A stretch of 64,000 bases of DNA, from positions 1-64,000 of the forward strand of contig JAKAGT010000008.1 in NCBI GenBank assembly GCA_021825585.1, in the 5' to 3' direction. Origin of the DNA: Bacteroidota bacterium (GTDB lineage: Bacteria > Bacteroidota > Ignavibacteria > Kryptoniales > JAKASW01). Shown piece after piece: positions 42,129 through 51,030 of the stretch (position 1 is the stretch's first letter; each line of letters starts with the position of its first letter). Both the position numbers and the translations under genes were made by a program. Under the pieces are notes generated by a model. The model saw only the letters and a program-made list of their open reading frames with translations. It searched no databases and had not been told where the DNA came from.

Positions 42129-42772
42129 TTTGTCATTCCCGCACGCTCTTAGCGGGAATCCAGTCCGCCATTCAAAGAACGCGCCTGGTTTATCCACATT
42201 ATTCGATCACAACCGTTACATGGATTCCCGATAGAATCATTCGGGAATGACAAAACACCACTGCACTCTGTCATTCCGTCTCGCAGGGCTGGACAAACGC
42301 CATCGAGTCCTCCTCTCTCACTTTGTCATTCCCGCACGCTCTTAGCGGGAATCCAGTCCGCCAATTCAATTACAACCGCCACATCGATTCCCAGTAGAAT
42401 CATTCGGGAATGACAAAACACCACTGCACTTTGTCATTCCGTCTCGCAGGGCTGGACAAACGCCATCGAGTCCTCCTCTCTCACTTTGTCATTCCCGCAC
42501 GCTCTCAGCGGGAATCCAGTCCGCCATTCAAAGAACGCGCCTGGTTTATCCACATTATTCGATCACAACCGTTACATGGATTCCCGATAGAATCATTCGG
42601 GAATGACAAAACACCACTGCACTTTGTCATTCCGTCTCGCAGGGCTGGACAAACGCCATCGAGTCCTCCTCTCTCACTTTGTCATTCCCGCACGCTCTTA
42701 GCGGGAATCCAGTCCGCCAATTCAATTACAACCGTCACATCGATTCCCAGTAGAATCATTCGGGAATGAAAA
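42129..42772. repeat. Array of four REP-like inverted-repeat units with a 356-bp tandem duplication
   Basis: Units: 42129-42254 (126 bp), 42322-42417 (96 bp), 42485-42610 (126 bp) and 42678-42772 (95 bp, right end decayed). The first three are bounded by TTTGTCATTCCCG and CGGGAATGACAAA. The 96-bp form lacks about 30 internal bases. Units 1-2 with spacers (42127-42482) repeat as units 3-4 from 42483, offset exactly 356 bases, with only about two differences over the first 193 bases. The spacer contains TCTCGCAGGGCTGGACAAAC each time. Confidence 0.85.
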
Positions 42773-42824
42773 GGGATACCGGCGGAAACCTCACGGCTTC
42801 CGCCATATTATCTTCTCCCGGTCC

Positions 42825-43508
42825 TTATCCCTGCGGTTGACCCGTCGAGGACCCAGGCGGCTTTGTCCTTGATCTGCCCCGTGCTCTTGAAATGGACTTG
42901 AACTCCTCAAGAGCAGCCTTGTCGTTTTTAAACACGACCTTTGCATAGCTACGAGTGGCACCTATCGTCCTCTTTAAAGAGGCAAGTGCGGCATCTCTCG
43001 TCTTTGTCGCGGCATTCCGAAGCTTCTTTGCATTCTCCTGTATCGCATCGGCAGTCACGAGTTTTGCGTAAACGGCGGAAACTTCATCGATGTCGCTCTG
43101 CGTCATCCCGTTGGCCAGAAGGATATCGCTATACTTCTGGACGATGCCCGTGAAGTAATCGAGAAGCGTAATCATACCTTTTACTGCGGTCGGCTTGGAT
43201 GTCCCGATCTTGAATTCCTTCTGCTTTATCTTGTCTCCCTCGAACGCGGACTTCGCCGCATTCTGTACCTGCGAAATGTTTTCAAGTGCAGCGCGCATGA
43301 CTTCATCCTGATCTTTCGTCCTCTGCTCCAACGCATTCTGCGCGTTGACCTGTGCAGTATTTTTCCTGACGAGATCGTTCACGGCGGCTTCGAGCTTATC
43401 CCGCTTCTTCTGCCCCTCGCCTTTTGCGAGGATCACATCCTTGTGATTACCCATGGCTTGATCAAGCCCCTTGCCATCCTCAACTACTTCATCGACTTTT
43501 ACCGGCAT
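42825..43508 (-). CDS. Helical coiled-coil protein of unknown function
   Basis: A 227-residue protein made almost entirely of charged helices, rich in Lys, Ala, Glu and Gln, with no signal peptide, membrane helix or Cys. The C-terminal 20 residues are Arg/Gly/Pro/Ser-rich and probably disordered. ATG 43508 is supported by AGGAG 7-8 bases upstream; an upstream frame to 43532 is less likely. It lies directly beside the inverted-repeat array. I do not recognise the family. Confidence 0.65.
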   Translation of the reverse strand: MPVKVDEVVEDGKGLDQAMGNHKDVILAKGEGQKKRDKLEAAVNDLVRKNTAQVNAQNALEQRTKDQDEVMRAALENISQVQNAAKSAFEGDKIKQKEFKIGTSKPTAVKGMITLLDYFTGIVQKYSDILLANGMTQSDIDEVSAVYAKLVTADAIQENAKKLRNAATKTRDAALASLKRTIGATRSYAKVVFKNDKAALEEFKSISRARGRSRTKPPGSSTGQPQG

Positions 43509-43579
43509 AATCTGTCTCCTTTTCCCCGACAAAGTCCGGGTTTTGTCGCGGCTGTTTTTAGGTTGCTTGTTCGTTTATT

Positions 43580-43604
43580 TGCCTTCCCGTCTGCCGGGAA
43601 GGCA
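43580..43604. repeat. 10-bp stem hairpin upstream of the coiled-coil gene
   Basis: Perfect inverted arms TGCCTTCCCG (43580-43589) and CGGGAAGGCA (43595-43604) around a 5-base loop. It resembles the nearby REP-like hairpins in its CCCG/CGGG core but differs in sequence. A role is not evident. Confidence 0.55.
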
Positions 43605-43856
43605 GAAACGGGAAAATAGCTTCCATCACGGTAAGCCGTGTGCCGATCTCAGTAAGCATCGCATCGGGAACTAATTGGTAAGGAATTTAGAACTGGGGAA
43701 TCCCTGGATTAAGCCTGTCCATAGTGAATTTGACTAATCCCGGGTTGAAATCAAATATATCCTTCAAAAAACTTCCGGATCCTGTAGAAATGCCGCAAAA
43801 TCGTCAAAAAGGGGCGACCCGATGGTAAAAAAAGTTCCGGATCTTCCCTCAAGCAG

Positions 43857-44099
43857 ATGGAATATCTGTTCTACCGTCTGGCAATATCCAACGAACGTTT
43901 GGCAGCACCCAACGGACGGTTGGCAGCATCAAGTGAGCGATCAGAAGCTTCGTGTGACCGTTCGGAAACCACAGGTCAGAGTTCGGCAGCCCCACAAGAA
44001 TACCTGCCGGATATCCACGAACGTTTGGATACTTTCATTAAATTCATGTCTGCTCCGCCGGAACGCTTGTCTAATCCTCTGGAATCCTTGCGGACTTAA
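43857..44099 (+). CDS. Possible 80-residue heptad-repeat protein from a 21-bp tandem repeat
   Basis: The segment 43869-44099 is exactly eleven consecutive 21-base units. Read from ATG 43857 they give eleven 7-residue units, e.g. NERLAAP, NGRLAAS, HERLDTF, PERLSNP, ending on a TAA. A second frame (43822-44127) is also open, as expected for a repeat whose period is a multiple of three. There is no good ribosome site, so it may be a real small protein or a degenerate DNA repeat. I do not recognise a family. Confidence 0.35.
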   Translation: MEYLFYRLAISNERLAAPNGRLAASSERSEASCDRSETTGQSSAAPQEYLPDIHERLDTFIKFMSAPPERLSNPLESLRT

Positions 44100-44218
44100 G
44101 GTTAAGAAAGATTCTGCGGGATCTTGAGTCGGGGAGTTAAAATACCCTGCCGGGGATCCGCCCGTCTTTCATCTCACGCTTCCTCCCCCTCGATGCCAGC
44201 TTCTTACCTGTGCCGCTC

Positions 44219-45214
44219 TTACTTTACGACTTCCCCTACGACAAACGATTCCTCACCCATCTTCGCCAGAGTTGACACTAGTTTATCCGCTTCAACAGAC
44301 GGGACAATTATTATCAGGCCTATCCCCATGTTCAACGCCCTTCTCGCCTCGTCATCGGGCACCCGCCCCAGATTCTGTATCATCCTGAAAATCGGCGGGG
44401 TGTTCCAGTTTTCCCAGAACACCTTGAACTTCCGCGGCTCGCGGATCACCCTTATTGTGTTTCCTTCTATTCCGCCGCCGGTAATGTGAGACATGCCATG
44501 AACCGTGAATCTCTTCGTCACTGTCCGCATAACATTCAGGTATGACCGGTGTGTCCTGAGCAACGCCTCTCCAACCGTCTCCCCGAGCTCATCTACGTAA
44601 TTGTCGAGCTTGTATTCCGAAAGAAGGACCCTTCTTGCCAGCGAATAGCCGTTGGTGTGCAAACCGGTCGAAGCTACACCGATGAGTACGTCTCCCTTCT
44701 TCAACTTCTTTCCATCTATGACCTTGGTCTTGTCGACCACTCCCACAATGGTACCTGCGAGATCGTAGTCGTCTTCCGAATAGACGCCCGGCATTTCGGC
44801 AGTCTCCCCTCCGATCAGGGCCAGACCATTCTCCTTGCAGGCAGTAGACAGTCCCTTCACTACCTCGCCGGCTATGTCCGCGTTCAATCTTCCGCATGCA
44901 TAATAATCCAGGAAGAACAGAGGTACGGCACCGCCGACTCCTATGTCGTTGACACAATGGTTCACAAGATCCTGGCCGATAGTATCGTGCTTCCCCATTT
45001 CAATTGCTATTTTTACCTTGGTTCCGACTCCGTCGACGCTCGATACAAGAATCGGATTGCGGTAGCCCGGGAATTTGCCGTTATAGAATCCGCCGAAAAA
45101 CCCGATTTCGGACAACACATTCCTGTTGAAAGTCCGTTTTGCCAGCGGCTTTATCTTCTGTACAAGCCTTTCTGCCTCATCGATATTGACGCCACTCTGT
45201 TTATATGTAGTCAT
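44219..45214 (-). CDS. purM: Phosphoribosylformylglycinamidine cyclo-ligase
   Basis: Converts FGAM to AIR in purine synthesis (AIR synthetase). The 331-residue sequence shows the N-terminal YKQSGVNIDEAERLVQKIK, SSVDGVGTKVKIA, ALIGGETAEMPGVY, GVASTGLHTNGYSLAR and HITGGGIEGN, all typical PurM segments for ATP and substrate binding. It lies 20 bases after aroB and is the last gene of this run. Confidence 0.96.
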   Translation of the reverse strand: MTTYKQSGVNIDEAERLVQKIKPLAKRTFNRNVLSEIGFFGGFYNGKFPGYRNPILVSSVDGVGTKVKIAIEMGKHDTIGQDLVNHCVNDIGVGGAVPLFFLDYYACGRLNADIAGEVVKGLSTACKENGLALIGGETAEMPGVYSEDDYDLAGTIVGVVDKTKVIDGKKLKKGDVLIGVASTGLHTNGYSLARRVLLSEYKLDNYVDELGETVGEALLRTHRSYLNVMRTVTKRFTVHGMSHITGGGIEGNTIRVIREPRKFKVFWENWNTPPIFRMIQNLGRVPDDEARRALNMGIGLIIIVPSVEADKLVSTLAKMGEESFVVGEVVK

Positions 45215-45234
45215 CCTGCCTGTGTCTGTTTAGT

Positions 45235-46320
45235 TCATTTCAATGATAACAATCCGTCTGCAGCCACGAACTTCATCGCGCCTACCACATTCTTAGTGGA
45301 GACATCATCCCTCATCACCACTCTGCCGATTCCCGCGGGAAGAACAAACCGCACCTTCCCTGCTTTCATCTTCTTGTCGAAGGTGAGTCGGTTCAATACC
45401 TGCTCCATATCGACTCCGGCAGCGGATTGCCTGGCAATCTGCCTCACCATCTTCAGTATCCGCTCGAAGCTTGAAGGACGCAGGAGCTTCATGTGCATGG
45501 CTATGTGCGATTCCGCTACCAGACCTATGAGTACGGCTTCGCCATGCTTAAAAGTCCCGTAACCGGTAGCCGACTCTATTGCGTGTCCAATCGTGTGCCC
45601 GAGGTTGAGGTGCGCCCTTATTCCGGCTTCCCTCAGGTCTTTCTCGACGTAACGCTTCTTCGTATCGACGGAGATTCTGATCGTCTTCTCCAGCGTCTTC
45701 TTCTCCTTGTTCAGGAGCCTCGCGGTGTTCTTATCGATGAATTCAAAAAACGGTTCTCCTCTCAGGACGGCGTACTTAGCTATTTCACCGAGGCCGCAGA
45801 TGAGTTCCGCCTTGGGGAGGGTCTCCAGAAAGTTCGTATTCATGACGATGGAAATGGGCTGGTGAAACGCGCCTATCATATTTTTCCCGAGGTCATGATT
45901 GACTCCCACTTTTCCGCCAACCGAGCTGTCGACCATGGCAAGGAGAGTGGTCGGGACATGGACATATTGTATCCCCCGCTGGAAAATAGCGGCGACGAAA
46001 CCGGAAAGATCTCCCGTAATTCCTCCTCCGATAGCATAGAGGACGGAGTCCCGCCTGATGTCTCTCTCAAGAAAGTAAGTCAGCAGCTCTTCTGCATGCT
46101 CGATATCCTTGTTCTCTTCGGCTGCAGAAAAGGTCGCTACAACTGCCCCGTCGATATTCCCGATGTCTTTGATGAGCCCCTTATACAGGTCGGCGACTCG
46201 CGAATCTACCACTACTGCGGGTTTTCCGGCAGAGCGTAGAAGCGACAGCAGTGCCGAGTCGGAATCGTCGATGTGAATAGGAACCCTGGAAGAGTTAACC
46301 CGGTAACTCAAAGTCTTCAT
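45235..46320 (-). CDS. aroB: 3-dehydroquinate synthase
   Basis: Second step of the shikimate pathway, NAD-dependent cyclisation of DAHP. The 361-residue protein has YAIGGGITGDLSGFVAAIFQRG, HVPTTLLAMVDSSVGGKVGVN and the metal-ligand segment LNLGHTIGHAIE with HGEAVLIG. It overlaps aroK by 4 bases. The N-terminal NAD-binding half is diverged but complete. Confidence 0.95.
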   Translation of the reverse strand: MKTLSYRVNSSRVPIHIDDSDSALLSLLRSAGKPAVVVDSRVADLYKGLIKDIGNIDGAVVATFSAAEENKDIEHAEELLTYFLERDIRRDSVLYAIGGGITGDLSGFVAAIFQRGIQYVHVPTTLLAMVDSSVGGKVGVNHDLGKNMIGAFHQPISIVMNTNFLETLPKAELICGLGEIAKYAVLRGEPFFEFIDKNTARLLNKEKKTLEKTIRISVDTKKRYVEKDLREAGIRAHLNLGHTIGHAIESATGYGTFKHGEAVLIGLVAESHIAMHMKLLRPSSFERILKMVRQIARQSAAGVDMEQVLNRLTFDKKMKAGKVRFVLPAGIGRVVMRDDVSTKNVVGAMKFVAADGLLSLK

Positions 46321-46868
46321 ATGATTTTGTCCCGCAATTTTAGCACGATCTCCTTGACGCTTTCTGATATACTCAATTTCGATGTATCGACCACAATGCT
46401 GGCTTCAAGATAATACTTCTCTCTTTCCCTGAGGAGCGACGCTACTCTAACGGATAGTTCATCCTCCGTAAGGGGCTGTCCATCGGTCGAAAGAAGCATT
46501 GGACGGTTGCTCCGGGCGCGGACCCGCTCGAGAATATTGGCCGCATCCGACTTCAAATACACGAGAATTCCGCTCTTTTTGACCAGGATGCGATTCAGTT
46601 CGCTGGCAAGGGCCCCTCCGCCGAGCGCAACGACGTTATTCCCTTTCTCCAGCACTATTTCCTTCAGTACATTTTCTTCCAGGCTGCGAAAATACTTTTC
46701 GCCGCGCGTCTTAAAAATGTCCCGGATGGAGATATTCTCTTTTTCTTCGATGAAGCTGTCAGCGTCGATAAAACCGAAGTGAATCTCGCGGGCCAGCAGT
46801 GGGCCGATTGTGCTCTTACCGCTTCCCATGAATCCCGCAAGAAACACTAGTTGTTGCGATTCATTCAA
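46317..46868 (-). CDS. aroK: Shikimate kinase
   Basis: ATP-dependent 3-phosphorylation of shikimate. P-loop GFMGSGKST, substrate-binding D-S in DADSFIEEKE, R in FRSLEENVLKE, and VALGGGALAS match the family; the lid region RARSNRPML follows. The length of 183 residues is normal. It overlaps aroB by 4 bases and the upstream CNNM gene by 8. Confidence 0.95.
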   Translation of the reverse strand: MNESQQLVFLAGFMGSGKSTIGPLLAREIHFGFIDADSFIEEKENISIRDIFKTRGEKYFRSLEENVLKEIVLEKGNNVVALGGGALASELNRILVKKSGILVYLKSDAANILERVRARSNRPMLLSTDGQPLTEDELSVRVASLLREREKYYLEASIVVDTSKLSISESVKEIVLKLRDKII

Positions 46869-48117
46869 TTTCTCTCACCGAGCCTGAATATAACTGTCGA
46901 AGTCTAACTTGCAAAACTGTTTTTGGAGTGGCCTGTTCGACATCAAATTCAAAATTTCCTATCTTCAATCTGCTTCCGACTCTTGGCACAGACTCGTGCC
47001 GCCTTATCAACAATGAGGAGATAGTATCTCCGGGCTCGAAATCGAAATCGAATCCGCCGACGTCCGAAGATATCTCTTCCAATCTTGCATTACCCTTCAC
47101 AGCAAGACTTCCATCCGTCATTTTATTGACGAGGGTCCCTTTACGCGGCATCGCTGCGCTGGAGCCGAATATCTCTCGGACCACATCGGAAAGTGTGACG
47201 ATACCCGCCAATCCCCCGAATTCGTCCACTACTACAGCAATATGAAGTTTGTTGGCCCTGTAAGTCTCCAGCAAACCTTCCAACGATTGCGTCTCCGGCA
47301 CGAACACCGGCTTGCGCATCAGGGCTTTCACACTGAATTTCTTCATGGCCGTCTTTTTCCTCAAGACCGGCAGGACATCCCTCGCATAGAGCATTCCCAC
47401 GATATTGTCCGGAGATCCGGAGTAAACAGGGAGCCTCGAATGACCGCTCTTTCTGAAAATCTCCACGACATCTTCGAACCTGTTCGTATCCTGGACACTC
47501 ACCATCTCCGTTCTCGGCGTCATAGTATCCCTGACATTCTTCTCGCCGAGAAAAGAAATCTTACCGAGAAGGTCCGCTTCGTTCTTGTCGATTACGCCGA
47601 CGCTTCCCGCGATGTTCGACAGCGTCTTCAATCCCTGGCTATCAATTGTCAGCACCGGTTTTCTTCTTCTCGCGGTTATTCCGGACAGGAAAGAATTGAA
47701 AGGATAGACAATCGGACTGGTAACGACAAGGAGCACCGCCATCAGCGGGAGGCAAACCGCTGCAATCAATCTCGGATTTCGCGCGGCGACAATCTTCGGG
47801 ACGGAATCGGCGAAGAGGATAAGCAGCCCGGAAACGACCACTACCTCCAATCCAATGGCAAGTGTTCTGTCGAACGAGAACCTGGCGGACAGGTCCACGG
47901 CAAGGGATGCGCCGATCAGGGTAAACAGGAAGACGGCGATTGAATTAGATACGAGTATCGTCGACAGCAATCGCTGCGGCGATCCGTATATTCGCGAAGA
48001 TATTCTTCCCTTTATCCGTTCACCGGATCCGGTAATAGAATAAAGGGCAACTTCTGCCGCTGAGAGCGCAAAAGCGAATACAAGTAAGACGATTAAGATC
48101 AGGATCTTCGTTGCCAC
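46861..48117 (-). CDS. CNNM/CorC-type membrane protein with CBS pair
   Basis: A 418-residue protein with a DUF21 (CNNM) membrane domain of four helices, beginning MATKILILIVLLVFAFALSAAEVA. It is followed by two CBS domains (DTMTPRTEMVSV and ALMRKPVFVPE) and a C-terminal CorC/HlyC domain. Family members are linked to Mg/Co export. It is often called haemolysin but there is no evidence here for toxin activity. It heads the aroK-aroB-purM run and overlaps aroK by 8 bases. Confidence 0.9.
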   Translation of the reverse strand: MATKILILIVLLVFAFALSAAEVALYSITGSGERIKGRISSRIYGSPQRLLSTILVSNSIAVFLFTLIGASLAVDLSARFSFDRTLAIGLEVVVVSGLLILFADSVPKIVAARNPRLIAAVCLPLMAVLLVVTSPIVYPFNSFLSGITARRRKPVLTIDSQGLKTLSNIAGSVGVIDKNEADLLGKISFLGEKNVRDTMTPRTEMVSVQDTNRFEDVVEIFRKSGHSRLPVYSGSPDNIVGMLYARDVLPVLRKKTAMKKFSVKALMRKPVFVPETQSLEGLLETYRANKLHIAVVVDEFGGLAGIVTLSDVVREIFGSSAAMPRKGTLVNKMTDGSLAVKGNARLEEISSDVGGFDFDFEPGDTISSLLIRRHESVPRVGSRLKIGNFEFDVEQATPKTVLQVRLRQLYSGSVREIE

Positions 48118-48259
48118 TGTTCAATTAAATTGTGGAAAAAAAAGGAAATATCCACGACTTCGAAGGAAAAAATACTATCACACCGAATGCGCGGGAGCTT
48201 GCTTCCGCGCTGAAAAGCAGCCGCCACGCGCTTCTCATCAGTCAGCGGTCAGGAACACG

Positions 48260-48910
48260 TCATGGAGCAAGGCGGCTAATCTCCCACTTGCTGCTGTTTC
48301 CTGACGTGTAGAGAATCCTGTCGTGTAACCGGTTCGGCCTCCCTTGCCAGAACTCATAAATTGTCGGCTTTATCCTGAATCCTCCCCAATTCCCGGGTCG
48401 CGGTACTTCCTCGCCGGGAAACCGTTCCTCGAACTCCTTGAAAAGTCTGTCCAACTCTGCACGACCTTTGATTTCGTTGCTCTGATTCGACGCCCAGGCC
48501 GCAATCTTGCTCTTCCTCGGCCTTCTGGCAAAATAGGCGTCTGATTCTTCCGAGCTCGTCTTCTCTACCTTTCCTTCGATCCTCACCTGCCTGTCCAACT
48601 CATGCCAGAACAAGGAGCCGCCGGCGACCGGTTTGTCGATGAGTTCCTTCCCCTTACGGCTATTGTAATTTGTGTAGAAGACGAAGCCGCTTTGGTCAAA
48701 CCCGCGCAAGAGGACCATTCTCACCGAAGGGTTCCCGTCCGATGATACCGTGGCGAGTGCCATGGCGTGAGGCTCCGGCACCTCGGCTCTCACGGCATCT
48801 TCCATCCATTTGCCGAACTGGAGAAGAGGGTCACGTTCCACGATTGATTCATCAAGCGGTTCGCCCGAGTAGTCCCTTCGCAGTTCCTCTATGTGTTTTT
48901 GAATGATCAC
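48260..48910 (-). CDS. pdxH: Pyridoxamine/pyridoxine 5'-phosphate oxidase
   Basis: FMN-dependent last step of PLP formation. The 216-residue sequence has AMALATVSSDGNPSVRMVLLRG, FYTNYNSRKGKEL, SLFWHELDRQVRIEG, AWASNQS and the terminal EFWQGRPNRLHDR, all family hallmarks. The start is GTG at 48910; no strong ribosome site is visible. It is monocistronic by spacing, with about 140 bases to the next gene. Confidence 0.95.
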   Translation of the reverse strand: MIIQKHIEELRRDYSGEPLDESIVERDPLLQFGKWMEDAVRAEVPEPHAMALATVSSDGNPSVRMVLLRGFDQSGFVFYTNYNSRKGKELIDKPVAGGSLFWHELDRQVRIEGKVEKTSSEESDAYFARRPRKSKIAAWASNQSNEIKGRAELDRLFKEFEERFPGEEVPRPGNWGGFRIKPTIYEFWQGRPNRLHDRILYTSGNSSKWEISRLAP

Positions 48911-49164
48911 CGGTGTTGTTTGTCTTAGAATTTCTTGTCCCTTTTCAAGGCTCCAAACGGAGAAGGTATCAGGAGAATTCCCTCGACCTCGAAATGGCGT
49001 GCATCGCAGGTTTCAGTCTGGAGAGACAAATTGCCCGGACCATGCACCTGGCCTGGCGAACAAAACAGAAAAGGGAGAAAGAGAGCCGGGTGCTTTTCCT
49101 GCGCCGACAGGGTCGGCGTCTCTCTCACCCTTTTCGTCTCCAAAACCGTTCATTTGGGGCAGCG

Positions 49165-50514
49165 TCACTTGCCGACGGGAACCGACACAGATTTCCACTC
49201 TCTCATTTTGTGTCCCTTCAACGCGTAGAGAAAAATCGCGAGATAGCACGGGAGCAGAATCCAGTAGGATCCCTGAGGCGAATATGAATCTGATAACACT
49301 CCGTACAAAGGCGGAATGGTCGCTCCGCCGGCAATTGCCATGATCAGGATTGCTGACCCGATCTTAGTAAATCTCCCCAGACCTTCAAGGGCGAGCGGCC
49401 AAATCGTCGGCCATACCATGGCGTTTGCGAATCCCAGCAGTGAGACGAAGAGAACGGAATTCGGTATCGGGGACACACCAAGCCAGCCGAAAAGGATGCT
49501 GGACAAGCCGGTACTCGCCGTCGAGGAAAACATTACCAGGAAACTGAAGATCAGACCGAGTACCGCCGAAATTATCAGCGCAGTCTCCTGCTTGATTACT
49601 CTCGGAATCGTTGCTATTCCGACTACATATCCGATCACCATAAACGCCATCGTGTACGCAGTAAGCTTCCCGAAGAAAGAGATACCGAGACTTCTTCCGT
49701 AAAGCCCAATCGTGTCTGCAGCCATGACCTCGACGCCTACATAAAAGAACAGCGCTATTGCGCCGAGAATCAATTGAGGAAACTGGAAAATGCTTGTCTT
49801 GTCGCTGCTTGGACTCTCGCTTCCCTCATCCTCTGCGTCCGTATCCAATTCGGGCAGTGGGGAGAACCGGATCATTGCTGCAAGTAAGACCAGAATTACC
49901 GCCATTACTATATATGGAACGACAAGCCTGTCAGCCAGCTGATTAAAGGCCATCGTGCGGGCCGCAGGAGTCATTGCACTCAGATTTGCATCGCTGTATT
50001 TTTCAATTCCATGCAGCATCAATGCCGTGAAGATCAGCGGGCTGAGGATACCTGCCGCTTTGTTTGCTATGCCCATGAATCCTATTCTCGCCGCCGCACT
50101 CTTGCGCGGCCCGATGACGACAACGTACGGGTTAGATGCCGTCTGAAGAATGGTCAGACCGGCACCCATCACGAAAAGCCCGAGCAGGAAGACCGCATAA
50201 ACTCTCGTGTGTGCCGCAGGTATGAATATGAGCGCGCCGATTGCCATGCCGACCAGACCCAGAACCATCCCGTTCTTGTAGCCCGTCTTCAACAACACTG
50301 CAGACATCGGCAACGCCATCAAAGTGTATGAAATGTAAAACGCCATCGAAACAAGATACGCTTCGGCTTGATTAAGCTCGCACGCAATCTTCAGAAATGG
50401 GATCAATGAACCGTTCAGCCAGGTAACAAACCCAAAGATGAAAAACAGAAGCCCTATTATGCTGATAGATACCCAATAATTATTCGAAGAAGATCCAGCA
50501 GTGTCCGATTGCAC
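49165..50514 (-). CDS. MFS sugar transporter of the FucP (fucose/glucose/galactose) type
   Basis: A 449-residue carrier with 12 helices. The first helix and loop (GLLFFIFGFVTWLNGSLIPFLK) carry the FGFxTxLNxxLIPxLK pattern of the FHS (fucose-galactose-glucose:H+ symporter) family, and ILQTASNPYVVVIGPRKSAAAR in the middle matches the TxxNPYV motif. The likely role is proton-driven hexose uptake. The gene stands alone. The substrate is not decided by sequence. Confidence 0.9.
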   Translation of the reverse strand: MQSDTAGSSSNNYWVSISIIGLLFFIFGFVTWLNGSLIPFLKIACELNQAEAYLVSMAFYISYTLMALPMSAVLLKTGYKNGMVLGLVGMAIGALIFIPAAHTRVYAVFLLGLFVMGAGLTILQTASNPYVVVIGPRKSAAARIGFMGIANKAAGILSPLIFTALMLHGIEKYSDANLSAMTPAARTMAFNQLADRLVVPYIVMAVILVLLAAMIRFSPLPELDTDAEDEGSESPSSDKTSIFQFPQLILGAIALFFYVGVEVMAADTIGLYGRSLGISFFGKLTAYTMAFMVIGYVVGIATIPRVIKQETALIISAVLGLIFSFLVMFSSTASTGLSSILFGWLGVSPIPNSVLFVSLLGFANAMVWPTIWPLALEGLGRFTKIGSAILIMAIAGGATIPPLYGVLSDSYSPQGSYWILLPCYLAIFLYALKGHKMREWKSVSVPVGK

Positions 50515-50675
50515 TATAGCTCCTTTCCCTTAACTTTTGCTTTTGAATTGAGAACATATATGTCTACGCTGCGCCGTTTATTCCAATGACCGCAACAGAT
50601 TAGATCCGGAAAATTAGTGGGAAGAGTGAGAATTTCTCCGTTTCGCATGCTTGATTTATTCTCTGCCAGAATCTA

Positions 50676-50793
50676 CTAGTGCCATTCCAACTAATTTTAC
50701 CAAACAACGTGCAGGTAAAATTATTGTTGGAATGAGCATCCCGCCCGCTTTTGGCGAGACCAAGTTAGTAAATGATAGTTGGATCGGCACTAG
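50676..50793. mobile_element. 118-bp inverted-repeat element with internal hairpins
   Basis: Ends are imperfect 17-bp inverted repeats: 50676-50692 and 50777-50793, CTAGTGCC...CCAACT with AGTTGG...GGCACTAG, 15 of 17 matching. An internal hairpin pairs ATTCCAAC..AATTTTACC with GGTAAAATT..GTTGGAAT. CTAG at both ends may be a target duplication or part of the repeat. No protein is encoded. A minus-strand frame through it is an artefact of the repeats. Confidence 0.55.
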
Positions 50794-50911
50794 CATTTCG
50801 TCCTGAACAATGCAAAGCACATCAAATTTCAAATCGTGAAAACCTTTGATAAAACAAGTTGAAGATAATATTTCACTTTTCGGCAGAAAAAACAAGAAAA
50901 GGTCGAGGTGC

Positions 50912-51030
50912 GGGTGTGCGACAAATTTGTAAAAAGCAATAGATTAACCACATAGGCACATTAGAAAACATAGATTTATTCGTTAATGTGCCCTATGTGC
51001 CTATGTGTTTTATATTTTTGTCGCAGACCC
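50912..51030 (-). mobile_element. 119-bp MITE-like element, copy 2, with 9-bp target duplication
   Basis: Ends GGGTGTGCGACAAA (50912-50925) and TTTGTCGCAGACCC (51017-51030). It is the reverse-orientation counterpart of the element at 38737-38855 and has the identical length. It is flanked by a perfect direct repeat TCGAGGTGC at 50903-50911 and 51031-51039, the expected trace of transposition. The inner part can fold on CACATAGGCACAT paired with ATGTGCCTATGTG. Confidence 0.85.

Noticed and set aside
42100..42775. CRISPR-like array
   Set aside because: The repeats are 95-126 bp with inverted ends, the spacers are nearly identical to each other, and no cas gene is present.
48189..48210. GC-rich hairpin downstream of pdxH as a terminator
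   Set aside because: No T-run follows on either strand and the loop is too tight without fraying.
48911..49164. Several overlapping short frames on both strands between pdxH and the sugar transporter gene
   Set aside because: They conflict with one another and lack ribosome sites or protein-like composition; I see only a small hairpin near 49101-49118.
50656..50895. Minus-strand 79-residue frame
   Set aside because: It runs through the 118-bp inverted-repeat element and has no ribosome site.
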